This document shows, piece after piece, positions 49,259 through 59,669 of a stretch of 64,000 nt of DNA. The DNA comes from Betaproteobacteria bacterium. Its GTDB lineage: Bacteria; Pseudomonadota; Gammaproteobacteria; Burkholderiales; Burkholderiaceae. The notes beneath the pieces are model-generated. The model was not told where the DNA came from. It ran no database searches and saw only the letters and a list, made by a program, of their open reading frames with translations. The position numbers and the translations under genes are program-made. Numbering within the stretch: position 1 is the first letter of the stretch; the number at the start of each line of letters is the position of its first letter. Where the stretch lies: the NCBI GenBank assembly GCA_009783065.1, contig WRHV01000005.1:1-64000 (forward strand), in the 5' to 3' direction.

Positions 49259-51061
49259 CTATTTTCCTTTCCGGTCAATATCCATATAAACCCACTCGTT
49301 ATGCATGACGGGATGTTTTTTGTAACCCATAACATAAGGCTGGAGCAGCATATTGCGATAACGCGCATAGCCGATTCTAGTCGGCGCAACCACCTCCAGA
49401 ATGCGTGTCATTTTATGGTAAAGCACATTACGCGCATCCCCATCCGGCAGTGCGGCAGACTGTTCATACAACGCATCAAACTCCGGAATTTTCATGCAGC
49501 CATTATTACTCTGACCGATATGCGGGCCATAAAAAAGCTGCATAAAATTATCGCCATCCGGATAATCCGCTATCCACGGACTCGTGCGCATCATGAGCTG
49601 GCATTGTTTTTCCGCCTTCAACAAATCAGGGAAAAGCCGCTTATCGCTTTTCATGCGGATACCCAGTGAATCGAATGTTTTTTTCCACATTTCACTTTGC
49701 AGCTGTCCGGTCGATTCTACCCTGGCTGAAAAAACAACTTCCAGCGGACTGCCGTCCGGCCGCGTGCGCCAGCCATCGCTGCCTTTCTTGTAACCAAACC
49801 GATCCAAAAGCGCATTCGCCAGGGCCGGATCATACTTCACACTACTTTTATATGCCGGGTCATGTCCCACCACGCCTGGCGGTATGGGATACTCCAGCCG
49901 GATAGCTTCTCCATTCCACACCACCCTGATTTCTTCATCCACGTTATGCGCCATGGCAATAGCGCGGCGTAAAGCAATTTTCTCCTTCCCCATCCCACCC
50001 AGTATCGGGTCTTGCATGTTGAAATAATAATGGCTCAATTCCGCATCCACCGATCGTGACAACTGTACCCCCTTAGCCAGCAATTCCGGGCGCAGCTTTC
50101 CATCAGCAAGCGCTTTGGGCGCAAGCGGGCCATCCAGATTAAACATATCGATTTCCGCATTTTGGAAAGCCAGCCAGCGCGACTGGTCTTCCGGAATCAC
50201 ACTAATTTCCACCCTGCCGATCTGAGGCATGGGCTTGCCTCTCATTTGCTTGACGATACCGGCATCCTGCGGATCATCTCCAGCGGCAAAATCCCAGATA
50301 AATCCCCTGAAATCCGGATTGGCCGTCAGCACCATCTTTGAACCGCGTTTCCACTCAGCCAGCTTGTAAGGTCCGGTTCCAACAGGATTTGCCATAATAT
50401 GGCTACTGGCATCCCCATACTTCTCCACTACTTCCCGCGATACGGCACAGGTAGGATAATGCGCAAGGATATAGACAAAGTTGTAATCCGGCTTCTTCAA
50501 ACTGATGCGCAGGGTATAGCGACCCAGCAGCTCAAGGCCCTTCACTGGCCTATCATAATCCAGCTGGCCTGATCCACCAGTGCGCTTAGCCAGTTCATCA
50601 AGCCCGACGATCTTGCCTTCAACCAGCCAGCCCCACGCCGACCGGACATGGGGGTCAACCAGCCGTTTAATCGCATAGGCAAAATCAGCTGCGACCAATT
50701 CACGCGGTTTACCGTTAAAAGCAGGATCATCGGCAAAAAAAATGCCTTTTTTGATGCGAATGGTATACGTCCTGCCCCCATTACTCATATCAGGCATATT
50801 CTCCGCTATCAGAGGAACCAAACGGGCAGGCCGTGCCAAATAGTCATAAGCATAAAGCGGTTCGCAAATTGACCGGATAACCTGGGACGAATAAAGATCA
50901 TGGGCAACCGCCGGATCAAAGCCGGTTTCAGCTACCGGAAAAACGTAACGCAGCACCTTATTCGGGTCCGCAGCATCAACACGCATGCAAATAACACCCA
51001 TCAACAATACCGCCAGCGCACCCGCCCACAACCATCTCTTACTTCGGTAACCTGTTTTCAT
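49259..51061 (-). CDS. Peptide ABC transporter substrate-binding protein
   Basis: 600 residues from ATG 51061 (MKTGYRSKRWLWAGALAVLL) with a signal peptide ending CMRVDA-ADP; the frame is open further upstream to 51154 without a credible start. The SBP family 5 layout is seen: FDPAVAHDLYSSQVIRSICE, VGTGPYKLAEWKRGSKMVL and the C-terminal YRNMLLQPYVMGYKKHPVMH. First gene of the operon, delivering oligopeptides to the permease. Confidence 0.92.
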   Translation of the reverse strand: MKTGYRSKRWLWAGALAVLLMGVICMRVDAADPNKVLRYVFPVAETGFDPAVAHDLYSSQVIRSICEPLYAYDYLARPARLVPLIAENMPDMSNGGRTYTIRIKKGIFFADDPAFNGKPRELVAADFAYAIKRLVDPHVRSAWGWLVEGKIVGLDELAKRTGGSGQLDYDRPVKGLELLGRYTLRISLKKPDYNFVYILAHYPTCAVSREVVEKYGDASSHIMANPVGTGPYKLAEWKRGSKMVLTANPDFRGFIWDFAAGDDPQDAGIVKQMRGKPMPQIGRVEISVIPEDQSRWLAFQNAEIDMFNLDGPLAPKALADGKLRPELLAKGVQLSRSVDAELSHYYFNMQDPILGGMGKEKIALRRAIAMAHNVDEEIRVVWNGEAIRLEYPIPPGVVGHDPAYKSSVKYDPALANALLDRFGYKKGSDGWRTRPDGSPLEVVFSARVESTGQLQSEMWKKTFDSLGIRMKSDKRLFPDLLKAEKQCQLMMRTSPWIADYPDGDNFMQLFYGPHIGQSNNGCMKIPEFDALYEQSAALPDGDARNVLYHKMTRILEVVAPTRIGYARYRNMLLQPYVMGYKKHPVMHNEWVYMDIDRKGK

Positions 51062-51299
51062 CAAATTGCACGACCTTTCATTTTCCCCGGACAAAGCGCA
51101 TCGGCATCCTTCAAAAAATCCCACCCCATCATTTATCCGGCAAGAAAATTTCACTTTTGGATACAGAATGTGCTACTGTGCCAAAATCAGCTGTTTTCGC
51201 AAAAGGATCGGGCTCTCCTGCCTGTCCCGACGCATTGAATAGCCCACATGCAACTATCCTCCCAAAGAGGACGGCCTGAATTCACTTCACCAGGACTTT

Positions 51300-52079
51300 A
51301 TGATGAAAAAAACAACCCGACTTTTGCTTTTGCTGATTACCGCAATCAGTTTACCTGTATTTGCCCAAAATGCCGCTGTCGTCAATGGAAAACCGATTCC
51401 AGCTTCACATGTGGACGCCATCGTCAGCGAAGTCGTCCAGCAAGGACAGCCTGATACCCCGGAATTACGCGCAAACGTAAAAGAAAACCTGATCATGCGT
51501 GAAGTACTGGTACAGGAAGCTGAAAAGAAAAAGCTGGGAACACTGCCTGCTGTGAAAACACAGATGGAAGTCATGCGGAGAAACATTTTGATCCGTGCCT
51601 TGATGAGTGACTTTATCAACAAAAATCCAGTCAGTGACGCAGACATCCAAAAAGAATACAACCGCTTAAAAACACAGGCAGGAAACACGGAATATCTGGT
51701 CAGCCATATTCTGCTCAAATCAGAAGAAGAAGCCAAAGCCATCATAGAAAAATTAAACAATGGCGGCAATTTCAATGAACTGGCCAAGGAAAAATCAGTT
51801 GACGCCCCGACAGCAGCTCAAGGCGGCAACTTGGGATGGAATGTCCCGAACGTCTATGTTTCCCCATTTGCAGAAGCGCTCATCAAACTGAAAAAAGGGG
51901 AATATACCCGGACACCGGTCAAATCCAACTTCGGTTATCACATTATCAAGCTCGAGGACACCAAACCGCTGGTCTTCCCTTCCCTGGAAGAGATCAAACC
52001 CCGGCTCACCCAAAACATTCAGGAAATGAAGTGGGAAGCTTATACGAAATCGCTTCTCGGAAATGCCAAAGTGAAATAA
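51300..52079 (+). CDS. Parvulin-type peptidyl-prolyl isomerase (PpiC/PrsA-like)
   Basis: 259 residues (ATG 51303 is an alternative one codon on). A signal peptide ends VFAQ-NAA, so it acts in the periplasm. The N-terminal chaperone helices include the SurA/PrsA-like VNGKPIPASHVD segment; the PPIase core has YLVSHILLKSEEEAKAIIEK, AAQGGNLGW and GYHIIKLEDTKP. It helps outer-membrane and secreted proteins fold. The SIR2-NTPase gene begins 21 bases downstream. Confidence 0.93.
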   Translation: MMKKTTRLLLLLITAISLPVFAQNAAVVNGKPIPASHVDAIVSEVVQQGQPDTPELRANVKENLIMREVLVQEAEKKKLGTLPAVKTQMEVMRRNILIRALMSDFINKNPVSDADIQKEYNRLKTQAGNTEYLVSHILLKSEEEAKAIIEKLNNGGNFNELAKEKSVDAPTAAQGGNLGWNVPNVYVSPFAEALIKLKKGEYTRTPVKSNFGYHIIKLEDTKPLVFPSLEEIKPRLTQNIQEMKWEAYTKSLLGNAKVK

Positions 52080-52100
52080 TTCGTAGAAGGGAAAATTAAA

Positions 52101-54524
52101 ATGCTACGCCCTGATATTTTGCAAAAAGTTCAGCATACCTTATTTTCAGGTCAATATAATTTATTGCTTGGATCAGGAATATCGCTAGACAGCAAAGATC
52201 AGCAGGGTCGCAAATTGCTGAGTGCCGGTGATCTTCAAGAAAAAATAGCGGATATTAAAGATGTAAAAAAAACATGGCCATTAACTCGCTTGTATCCTCT
52301 GCTATCAGAGGAGGAAAGGGAGCAATATTTGACTGTACCGTATTCCAATTGCATTCCAGGGGAAACAGTAACTATGATTCCCAATTTTATTTGGGAACGC
52401 ATTTTTACATTTAATATTGATGATGCTGTTGAAAATGCATATAAAGCTGCACTGAAACCAGCGCAACATGTAAGGCCAGTTAATTACAACTTGCAATACT
52501 TCACACACAGTTCTCGCAAAGAAGCTCTGGTTATCCATTTGCATGGATATACCCAATCCCCAAAAGATGGCTATGTTTTTTCACAATCTGAATACGGTCG
52601 TGTATCAAGTTCAGCCAATCCATGGATGATGGTACTTTCAGAGCTATTGGCAACAGAGCCATTTATTATTGCAGGCACAAGTTTAACGGAACCAGATCTG
52701 GAGCACTACCTTAGTTCTCGTAACGAAATATCACCTCGACTAGATCGCGGACCATCAATATTAGTAGAACCTCACCCAGATGCTGTTACGAGAAGTGATT
52801 GTGTTCGCCATGGGCTAGTTTTGGTCGAAGCATCTTTTCATGATTTTCTGAAATGGCTAAGGGAAAAATTGGGGCCGACTCCATCATTAGAGACTCTTGT
52901 TGTTCCATCAAAAGACGAATTGTTTATTCCAAATTTGAACTCTTCAAAAAAAATTTCCTTTTTTTCGTCTTTTGAATTAGTAGAACCTGTTATCCCAACT
53001 AACATTAATGGAACATTATCTGGCTTTTATCTTGGACAAGCGCCAACATGGAATGATTTGGCATCTTCAGTAGATTTGCCTGTTGAGGACATACTACGTC
53101 TCACGCAATTGGCTAAGCGTTTTTTGGATAGTGGCATTAAGAGTAATAGCGCAACTATTTTGTTAGGCGAACCAGGCACAGGCAAAACAACAATTTTGCG
53201 ACGTATCGCATATAACTTGGCTACCGATTATGTTGTGTTTGCTCTTAAGAGTCAGTCAATAGTTGAAATAGACGAGGTAATTGAGTGTCTAATGTCACTC
53301 CAAAACAAATGCATCTTAATAGTTGATGACGTTGCTGAAAATGCAAACACCGTGCGTTCTCTTCTTGAGGCAGAAAACCTAGATGGACGTTTCCTATTAT
53401 TAGGCGCTGAAAGAGCCTATCGCCGAAAACATATTGAAAATACTCTAGAAGAACTCAGCTATAGTTTTTTTAATGTTGAATCTTGGAAAGAACGAAATTA
53501 CATCCAATTAATCGAGCATTTTAGAACGCTAGGATTAGTTACTGACTCAGACGCATTGAAAAATCCAATGGATGTAGCAAAAAAGTTTGCGACCAATGAG
53601 GATGTGGCTAGCGCTACATGTCGTATTCTAAATAATTTTAAGCCAATTCGTCGAATAGCGCAGTCTCTTTGGGAAGAGGCTTCTAATGATAGTAAGTTGA
53701 GTTATTTAATCGCAGCACTTGCCGAATATTGCTCTTCGTTGGGCGTACTGTACTCTGTGCTTCACTCGGCACATCATACCGCTGGCTTAGCTAACCAAGT
53801 AAATCATGAACATCCGTTGCCATTGTGCTTTATTGAAAAAGACAGCGATTATATTGTTCCGCTTAATGCCACTATTGGTGAAAGTGTTTTAATGTTGGCA
53901 TGCGAGAATCATCAAGAAGTGATATTTGATGCATTTGTGGCATTAGCTAAAGCACTGGCTCCGCATGTAAGCAGAAATACTATTAGGCAACAAACCTCTG
54001 AAGCCCGATTGTCAGGTCGACTGTTCAACGCTGATGATATCGTTTTTCGGTTGTTGGGCGAAAATGCTGGGCGCTTCTATGAAACCGTACAAAAGCAGTG
54101 GGAATGGAATTCGCGCTACTGGGAGCATCGTGCAATATTACTTGCCAATCGTGATATTGAAATGGCTATTCAATATGCCCGCCATGCCGTTGCAATTGAG
54201 GCGCACCCTTTCCCATGGACAACACTTGCATCATTACTCTTTCGCAGAATGGCGAAAGGGAATGATCTAGATACCACTTTTAAAGAAGCTGTCGATTTGC
54301 TTATAAAGACTTTGAATTTTGATATTAGTAGATTGCGCCGCCAAAGTCGCCATGGATATCTGGCATTATTTGGTGGCACAACTAAATATGTTGAGTTAGG
54401 TGGTACGTTATCACCTGTACTGCGACAAGAAATTATATTTTGGATTACTGATGCTCGCACGCGTTTTAAAAACGCTTCCGGAATGACTGATGTAATTATG
54501 AAGCTAGAAAATGAAATTCTTTAA
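52101..54524 (+). CDS. SIR2 domain + P-loop NTPase + helical repeat protein, candidate antiviral defence effector
   Basis: 807 residues. An N-terminal SIR2-like NADase fold is marked by LLLGSGIS (22-28), FTFNID with Asn105/Asp107, IHLHG with His148 and AGTSLTEPDL (191-200). A P-loop NTPase follows with Walker A GEPGTGKTT (356-364) and Walker B CILIVDD (404-410), then LLLGAERAYRRK (433-444). The C-terminal 300 residues look helical, with a TPR-like stretch near 700-760. This is the SIR2-STAND architecture of Avs5-type defence proteins, which deplete NAD on phage sensing. The gene is AT-rich relative to its flanks, has its own AAGGGA site and no partner gene. The assignment to defence is inference from architecture. 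Confidence 0.8.
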   Translation: MLRPDILQKVQHTLFSGQYNLLLGSGISLDSKDQQGRKLLSAGDLQEKIADIKDVKKTWPLTRLYPLLSEEEREQYLTVPYSNCIPGETVTMIPNFIWERIFTFNIDDAVENAYKAALKPAQHVRPVNYNLQYFTHSSRKEALVIHLHGYTQSPKDGYVFSQSEYGRVSSSANPWMMVLSELLATEPFIIAGTSLTEPDLEHYLSSRNEISPRLDRGPSILVEPHPDAVTRSDCVRHGLVLVEASFHDFLKWLREKLGPTPSLETLVVPSKDELFIPNLNSSKKISFFSSFELVEPVIPTNINGTLSGFYLGQAPTWNDLASSVDLPVEDILRLTQLAKRFLDSGIKSNSATILLGEPGTGKTTILRRIAYNLATDYVVFALKSQSIVEIDEVIECLMSLQNKCILIVDDVAENANTVRSLLEAENLDGRFLLLGAERAYRRKHIENTLEELSYSFFNVESWKERNYIQLIEHFRTLGLVTDSDALKNPMDVAKKFATNEDVASATCRILNNFKPIRRIAQSLWEEASNDSKLSYLIAALAEYCSSLGVLYSVLHSAHHTAGLANQVNHEHPLPLCFIEKDSDYIVPLNATIGESVLMLACENHQEVIFDAFVALAKALAPHVSRNTIRQQTSEARLSGRLFNADDIVFRLLGENAGRFYETVQKQWEWNSRYWEHRAILLANRDIEMAIQYARHAVAIEAHPFPWTTLASLLFRRMAKGNDLDTTFKEAVDLLIKTLNFDISRLRRQSRHGYLALFGGTTKYVELGGTLSPVLRQEIIFWITDARTRFKNASGMTDVIMKLENEIL

Positions 54525-54587
54525 GTGGAGCCGTTGCAAACGATGTTAGATGCGTGACATCTTATTTTTAGATCATCAGACTTACTT

Positions 54588-54953
54588 CTACACCGACAGC
54601 AACATTCTCGAATCGATGTTCAGCACCTTCGCCAATTTTTTGGCGTTGGTTTTGCCGATAGTGCGCTTGCCGTTTTCCATTTCGGAGATATGGCGGCGCG
54701 GGATACCGGTTTTTTCGGAAAGCGCCACCTGTGTGATGCCTTCACGATGTCGAAAGCCTGCGATATAAGAACCGGGAAAAAGCAGGTTACTGAAATGCTC
54801 TGACTCGCGCCAAGCAACGGAATCTGTTGAGTGAACAGCATCTTCTTCAACTTTTCTGAATCCGAGCGCCTCCATTGCTTCCAGCGCCTTTTCCATCCCG
54901 GATAGCGGCCCGCTGAAAGTCACGCTTACCGCCTTAGTAGGGTGCTTTTTCAT
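54588..54953 (-). CDS. XRE-family antitoxin
   Basis: 121 residues from ATG 54953 (MKKHPTKAVSVTFSGPLSGM); ATG 54965 is an alternative. The C-terminal half is an HTH (TQVALSEKTGIPRRHISEME, NGKRTIGKTNAKKLAKVLNI). It overlaps the end of the toxin gene upstream by 20 bases. Toxin-first order is that of HigBA-type systems; the antitoxin should bind the toxin and repress the operon. Confidence 0.82.
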   Translation of the reverse strand: MKKHPTKAVSVTFSGPLSGMEKALEAMEALGFRKVEEDAVHSTDSVAWRESEHFSNLLFPGSYIAGFRHREGITQVALSEKTGIPRRHISEMENGKRTIGKTNAKKLAKVLNIDSRMLLSV

Positions 54954-55197
54954 GTGTCCCGGCATAGGTCACCTCCACAATCCGAATACCTGTTTCAAAC
55001 GCTTCCCACACTGCCACATAGGTGGGCTTTCCTTTTTTTAGATGGCAATGATGGCGACGATCCGCCAGTTTGCTGTAGTTAGGCCAGTTACCCCTGACCG
55101 GCCCCTTCATTTCAATCTCTCCCATCAGGGCTGCCAATGCAAGTTGGACTGCCTTTGTCCGCTTTTCTTGAGAGTCTGACCCGCCAAAGATGGTCAT
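54934..55197 (-). CDS. RelE/HigB-like toxin
   Basis: 87 residues. The C-terminal KLADRRHHCHLKKGKPTYVA, VWEAFETGIRIVEVTYAGTH pattern is that of ParE/RelE-fold cytotoxic translational repressors. Its start is not supported by a strong ribosome binding site. With the XRE gene after it, it forms a type II toxin-antitoxin pair between nudB and the SIR2-NTPase gene. Confidence 0.75.
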   Translation of the reverse strand: MTIFGGSDSQEKRTKAVQLALAALMGEIEMKGPVRGNWPNYSKLADRRHHCHLKKGKPTYVAVWEAFETGIRIVEVTYAGTHEKAPY

Positions 55198-55313
55198 TCA
55201 TTATGTTCAGTTCTTTTATGCGCATTGCACCATTTTTTAGTACAAGTCCAATATTTCATTTTTGGAGAGGGTTCACTTCAAATTATCCGGCTTTTTCTCT
55301 CTTATTTTCCCTT

Positions 55314-55808
55314 TTATACAGGCTGTATTCTTCGCGGCAATTGCAAAATCGACTCGGCATTCGATGAAGAGAAACATTTGTCCGCCGCTTCCAGATAGGG
55401 AAACCACGCATATCGCAGGTGTTCTCTCGGCTCAAGCGATACCTGGATATTTCTCGGAACACACAGGCCAAAAACGTGTTCTGTATTCATTGTCACACCC
55501 GGCTCATACCGGTAACGCCAGGAAGGATAAATCTCATACCGGTTGGTCATCTGCCAGTCATGCAGATTCTCCTGTAACACTTCGTTCCCGGCAGAGATGA
55601 TCCCTGTCATCGACGGGATAACCCTGATACCGGTTTCCTCTCCGACTTCCCGGATCGCTGTTTCAAAAAGCGATTCCTGCCATGTCGCTCGGGAACCCGT
55701 GACAGACTGCCAGAATCCGGGATTATCCGCCCGTTCGATCAGAAGCACGTCCAACCCACTGCTGTAAATCACAACCAGCACGGATTCGGGAATCTTGTAT
55801 GCTTTCAA
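55314..55808 (-). CDS. nudB: Nudix hydrolase, dihydroneopterin triphosphate pyrophosphatase
   Basis: 164 residues. The Nudix box is in GSRATWQESLFETAIREVGE followed by ETGI. NudB removes pyrophosphate from dihydroneopterin triphosphate in folate synthesis. It follows aspS by 31 bases on the same strand, the conserved betaproteobacterial order. The C-terminal tail is slightly long for the family. Confidence 0.88.
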   Translation of the reverse strand: MKAYKIPESVLVVIYSSGLDVLLIERADNPGFWQSVTGSRATWQESLFETAIREVGEETGIRVIPSMTGIISAGNEVLQENLHDWQMTNRYEIYPSWRYRYEPGVTMNTEHVFGLCVPRNIQVSLEPREHLRYAWFPYLEAADKCFSSSNAESILQLPRRIQPV

Positions 55809-55839
55809 AATGCGCTTGGCTTTCTAACGGCCATCCCGC

Positions 55840-57657
55840 TCAAACCGTCTTGGGCTGATCCGCTTTACGCAACCGGATATGCAATTCCTGAAGCTGCCGT
55901 TCATTCACCGGTGAAGGCGCATGAGTCAGCAAATCCTGCGCCCGCTGGGTTTTCGGGAAAGCAATCACATCACGGATGGATTCAGAACCTGTCATCAGTG
56001 TGACAATACGGTCGAGTCCAAAAGCCAGCCCACCGTGTGGCGGCGCGCCATACTGCAACGCATCCAGCAGGAAACCAAATTTTTCCCTGGCTTCTTCGTC
56101 ATCAATCTTCAATGCACGAAAAACCTTGGTCTGGATGTCCTGCCGGTGAATCCGGACCGAACCGCCACCCAATTCCCATCCGTTAAGCACCATGTCATAT
56201 GCTTTAGCGAGACTGCGCCCTGGATCAGTCTCCAGATAATCCTCATCTCCATCCTTGGGCGAGGTAAACGGATGATGCATGGCCGTCCAGCGTTTTGAAT
56301 CTTCATCGTACTCAAACATGGGGAAATCAACCACCCACAGTGGCTTCCAACCCGCTTCAAGCAAACCGTTTTTCTGTCCAAATTCGGAATGACCGATTTT
56401 GACACGCAACGCCCCTATGGCATCGTTCACAACACGGGCATGGTCAGCGCCAAAGAAAATCAAATCCCCATTTTCGGCGCCGGTTCGTTCCAAAATCTGT
56501 TTCAAGGCCTCTTCGCTCAGATTTTTCACGATAGGCGACTGCAATCCGCCAGCCCCTTTTTCTTTTTCATTCACCCGGATATAGGCCAGCCCCTTGGCAC
56601 CATAAATAGCCACAAACTGTGTATAAGCATCAATTTCCGAACGCGGCATCCCAAAACCTTCCCTGGCGCCGCCCGGCACCCGTAAGGCAACCACCCGGCC
56701 ATTCGACATATTGGCCGCCGTGCTGAAAACCTTAAACTCGACATTTTTCATCACATCCGTCAATTCGGTCAGTTCGAGTTTGACCCGCAAATCCGGTTTA
56801 TCCGAACCATACCGCGCCATTGCTTCTGTATGGGCCATCACCGGGAAAGGTGACGGCAACTCGGTATCGATCGCATTTTTGAAAACAACGCGCAGCATGT
56901 TCTCAAACAAATCCCGGATTTCCTGCTCACCCATAAAAGACGTTTCACAATCAATCTGCGTGAATTCCGGCTGGCGATCGGCACGCAAATCCTCATCACG
57001 GAAACACTTTGTAATTTGGTAATACCGGTCAAAACCCGAAACCATCAACAATTGCTTGAAAAGCTGCGGCGACTGCGGCAACGCATAAAACTCGCCCGCA
57101 TTCACGCGTGAAGGAACCAGGTAATCGCGCGCACCTTCAGGAGTGGAACGGGTCAGCATGGGCGTTTCAATATCAATAAAGCCATTTTCATCCAGAAACT
57201 TGCGGACTTCCATCGTCACCTTGTAACGCAAACGCAGGTTATTCTGCATGGAAGGGCGGCGCAAATCCAAAACACGATGGGTCAAACGTGTCGTTTCGGA
57301 AAGATGTTCATCATCCAGCATAAAAGGCGGCGTAACCGATGCGTTGAGAATTTCAAGTTTCTCGCAAAACACCTCTACCTTGCCGGATGTCAGGTTTAGA
57401 TTGACTGTCCCTGCCGGACGCTCACGAACCACACCCGTAACACGGATGCAGTACTCATTGCGAATGGATTCAGCCGTTGTAAACACAACCGGCCTATCCG
57501 GATCACACACAACCTGCACCAAGCCTTCACGATCCCGCAGGTCGATAAAAATAATGCCGCCATGATCCCGTCTTCTGTGTACCCAGCCGCAAAGACTGAC
57601 GGTTTGTTCCATAAGCGCCTCTGTCGTGAGGCCGCAATAATTTGTTCGCATCGACAT
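55840..57657 (-). CDS. aspS: Aspartyl-tRNA synthetase
   Basis: 605 residues from ATG 57657 ([20 protein letters not shown]), two residues shorter from ATG 57651. The OB-fold N-terminus ([20 protein letters not shown]), class II motif 2 ([18 protein letters not shown]), the bacterial GAD insertion and motif 3 ([15 protein letters not shown]) are present. It may be non-discriminating (Asp/Asn), as many proteobacterial forms are, but this cannot be settled by eye. Confidence 0.97.
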   Translation of the reverse strand: MSMRTNYCGLTTEALMEQTVSLCGWVHRRRDHGGIIFIDLRDREGLVQVVCDPDRPVVFTTAESIRNEYCIRVTGVVRERPAGTVNLNLTSGKVEVFCEKLEILNASVTPPFMLDDEHLSETTRLTHRVLDLRRPSMQNNLRLRYKVTMEVRKFLDENGFIDIETPMLTRSTPEGARDYLVPSRVNAGEFYALPQSPQLFKQLLMVSGFDRYYQITKCFRDEDLRADRQPEFTQIDCETSFMGEQEIRDLFENMLRVVFKNAIDTELPSPFPVMAHTEAMARYGSDKPDLRVKLELTELTDVMKNVEFKVFSTAANMSNGRVVALRVPGGAREGFGMPRSEIDAYTQFVAIYGAKGLAYIRVNEKEKGAGGLQSPIVKNLSEEALKQILERTGAENGDLIFFGADHARVVNDAIGALRVKIGHSEFGQKNGLLEAGWKPLWVVDFPMFEYDEDSKRWTAMHHPFTSPKDGDEDYLETDPGRSLAKAYDMVLNGWELGGGSVRIHRQDIQTKVFRALKIDDEEAREKFGFLLDALQYGAPPHGGLAFGLDRIVTLMTGSESIRDVIAFPKTQRAQDLLTHAPSPVNERQLQELHIRLRKADQPKTV

Positions 57658-57949
57658 GTTGTTCTGCCTATAATTTATTATCCAATCGGTCATCAGGTAT
57701 GGCCTGTCCAAGCGGCAAAGCCGCTATCTGTTTTGGGCGAAGCGGTTTCATAAGCACAATCTGTTCAAATACCCCGCCATACACCTATTCTTCCTTATGA
57801 CATCCATTTGGGACACTATCAAAAACAATCCAGACTCCTCCGGCTCATCAGAAAAAAGCACAGCAAACCATACGGGAATACAAAAACAGAACTGCCTGCC
57901 TGAATGTATCTCAAAACCAAATACTGTCGGAAAAAATGCTGACTCCGGC
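57658..57949. other. Spacer between the fmdB-like gene and aspS
   Basis: About 290 bases with no convincing gene. In related betaproteobacteria a membrane protein gene (DUF502) often sits here; I find no trace of one. The short frames on either strand show no protein features. Confidence 0.4.
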
Positions 57950-58171
57950 TTAACCGCAGGGACCGTTATGGCCCATCGGACAAGCAGAGCAGGCCGACGA
58001 AAAATTCGAAGACGTACCCGCTGCACCGGTATTGATACCGGCAGAAGTCAGTTGTTTTTTAAAGCTTTCCTTGCCACATGAAGGGCAATGCGTCAGTGGC
58101 GCATCGGACAACTTTTGCAGCACATCCTTCGTATATCCGCACACTTCGCAACGATAAGCATAAATGGGCAT
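57950..58171 (-). CDS. FmdB-family zinc ribbon protein
   Basis: 73 residues. The N-terminal MPIYAYRCEVCGYTKDVLQK and THCPSCGKESFKKQLTS give a four-Cys zinc ribbon of the FmdB/CxxC_CxxC family. The C-terminal tail is Ser/Gly/Cys-rich with two further Cys (ACSACPMGHNGPCG). Its function is not established; it is commonly found near aspS. Confidence 0.9.
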   Translation of the reverse strand: MPIYAYRCEVCGYTKDVLQKLSDAPLTHCPSCGKESFKKQLTSAGINTGAAGTSSNFSSACSACPMGHNGPCG

Positions 58172-58226
58172 ATCCTTACTCCAATCAACCTGGAAATTTT
58201 TTATTATAAATTGTTTCTTTTCATAT

Positions 58227-59669
58227 TTATACGGACACCTGCTCGGAATCAGGTATATTGACTTGAGACGGTTTATACAAAAGCGACCCGGCTATCATAC
58301 CGATCAACGACATGGTCAGCCCCATCAACTGCGGCGGCATCAGGCCCTCCGGATTCATAAACTCCAGCCCAAGCCATGTCACCAACCCCAGTATCATGGA
58401 TATTAATGCACCTCGGCTATTGGCCCGTTTCCAGTAAATTCCGAAAATAAGCGGAACAAAAGCCGCCACCAGCGTCACTTTGTAAGCGTTTTTAACCATC
58501 TCGAAAATACTGGCTTCCGTATACATGGCAAAAGCCAGCACAATAGCGGCAAAAGCCAGCACAACAATCCGCATCATAGAAAGCGACTGCTTGTCACTCA
58601 TGTTCGGCATAAACTCTTTGATGACGTTTTCAGAAATGGTCACCGACGGCGCCAGCAGGGTCGCACTGGCACAGCTCTTGATCGCGGAAAGCAATGCGCC
58701 GAAAAACATGATCTGCGCGAACACCGGCATTTTGGTCATGATCATGGTCGGCAAAATCAGCTGGGAATCTTTTTCCATCAGACCCGCCACCATTGCCGGA
58801 TCAATCAGGGTCGCGGAATAACACAGGAACATGGGAACCAATGCAAACAAAGCGTATAACACGCCGCCCAGGATAGCCGCATTTCGCGCAATCTTTTCGG
58901 TTTTGGATGAGGAGATCCGCTGAAAAATATCCTGTTGCGGCATGGAGCCAAACATCATCGTAAACAAGGCCCCAAAAAACCACAGGATATCCCGTAGCTC
59001 CGCCTTCGGCAGGATATTCAGTTTGCCCGCTTCAGCCGCATGCTGGATCACAACATGAGCGCCGCCCACCATGCCGGATACTTCCCAGCTAATATAAAGA
59101 ATACCGATGACGATAATGATCATCTGGATAAAATCCGAAATGGCAACAGACCACATCCCGCCCATCAGGGTATAGATCAGCACGCTGACCGCGCCAATAA
59201 TCATGCCGACATTCATGGAAATATAACCGCCGGACACGACATTAAAGACCAGACCCAAAGCCTTGATCTGGGCTGCAACCCAACCAAGATAGGAAACCAC
59301 GATGCACAAAGTCACCATGACCTCTACCACTCTGCCAAACCGATTTCGGTAATAATCACCAATCGTCATCAGGTTCATTCTGTACAGACGTTTGGCAAGC
59401 ACAATACCAACCAGCATCAGGCACAAGCCCGCACCAAAAGGGTCGGCTACAACGCCGCGAAGCCCTTCCTCAATAAAAGTCGCGGGAATTCCCAATATGG
59501 CTTCAGAACCATACCAGGTCGCAAAAATGGTGGCTGTCACAACATACATGGGCAGCGACCGACCTGCAACCGCGAAATCCTTGGAATTTCTGACAAAACG
59601 CGCGGCGTAAATGCCGATGCTTACAGAAATAATCCAATACAAAATAACAAACCAGATAAGCGTGTTCAT
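58227..59669 (-). CDS. Sodium:solute symporter family protein
   Basis: 480 residues, about 12-13 membrane helices. The start NTLIWFVILYWIISVSIGIY, the AGRSLPMYVVTATIFATWYG region and GSMPQQDIFQRISSSKTEKI are characteristic of the SSS family. Substrate is not readable; relatives carry proline, pantothenate or carboxylates, driven by sodium. It stands alone. Confidence 0.9.
   Translation of the reverse strand: MNTLIWFVILYWIISVSIGIYAARFVRNSKDFAVAGRSLPMYVVTATIFATWYGSEAILGIPATFIEEGLRGVVADPFGAGLCLMLVGIVLAKRLYRMNLMTIGDYYRNRFGRVVEVMVTLCIVVSYLGWVAAQIKALGLVFNVVSGGYISMNVGMIIGAVSVLIYTLMGGMWSVAISDFIQMIIIVIGILYISWEVSGMVGGAHVVIQHAAEAGKLNILPKAELRDILWFFGALFTMMFGSMPQQDIFQRISSSKTEKIARNAAILGGVLYALFALVPMFLCYSATLIDPAMVAGLMEKDSQLILPTMIMTKMPVFAQIMFFGALLSAIKSCASATLLAPSVTISENVIKEFMPNMSDKQSLSMMRIVVLAFAAIVLAFAMYTEASIFEMVKNAYKVTLVAAFVPLIFGIYWKRANSRGALISMILGLVTWLGLEFMNPEGLMPPQLMGLTMSLIGMIAGSLLYKPSQVNIPDSEQVSV

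Noticed and set aside
57797..58081. 94-codon plus-strand frame before the fmdB-like gene
   Set aside because: Overlaps the well supported zinc ribbon gene on the other strand and shows no domain or ribosome binding site.
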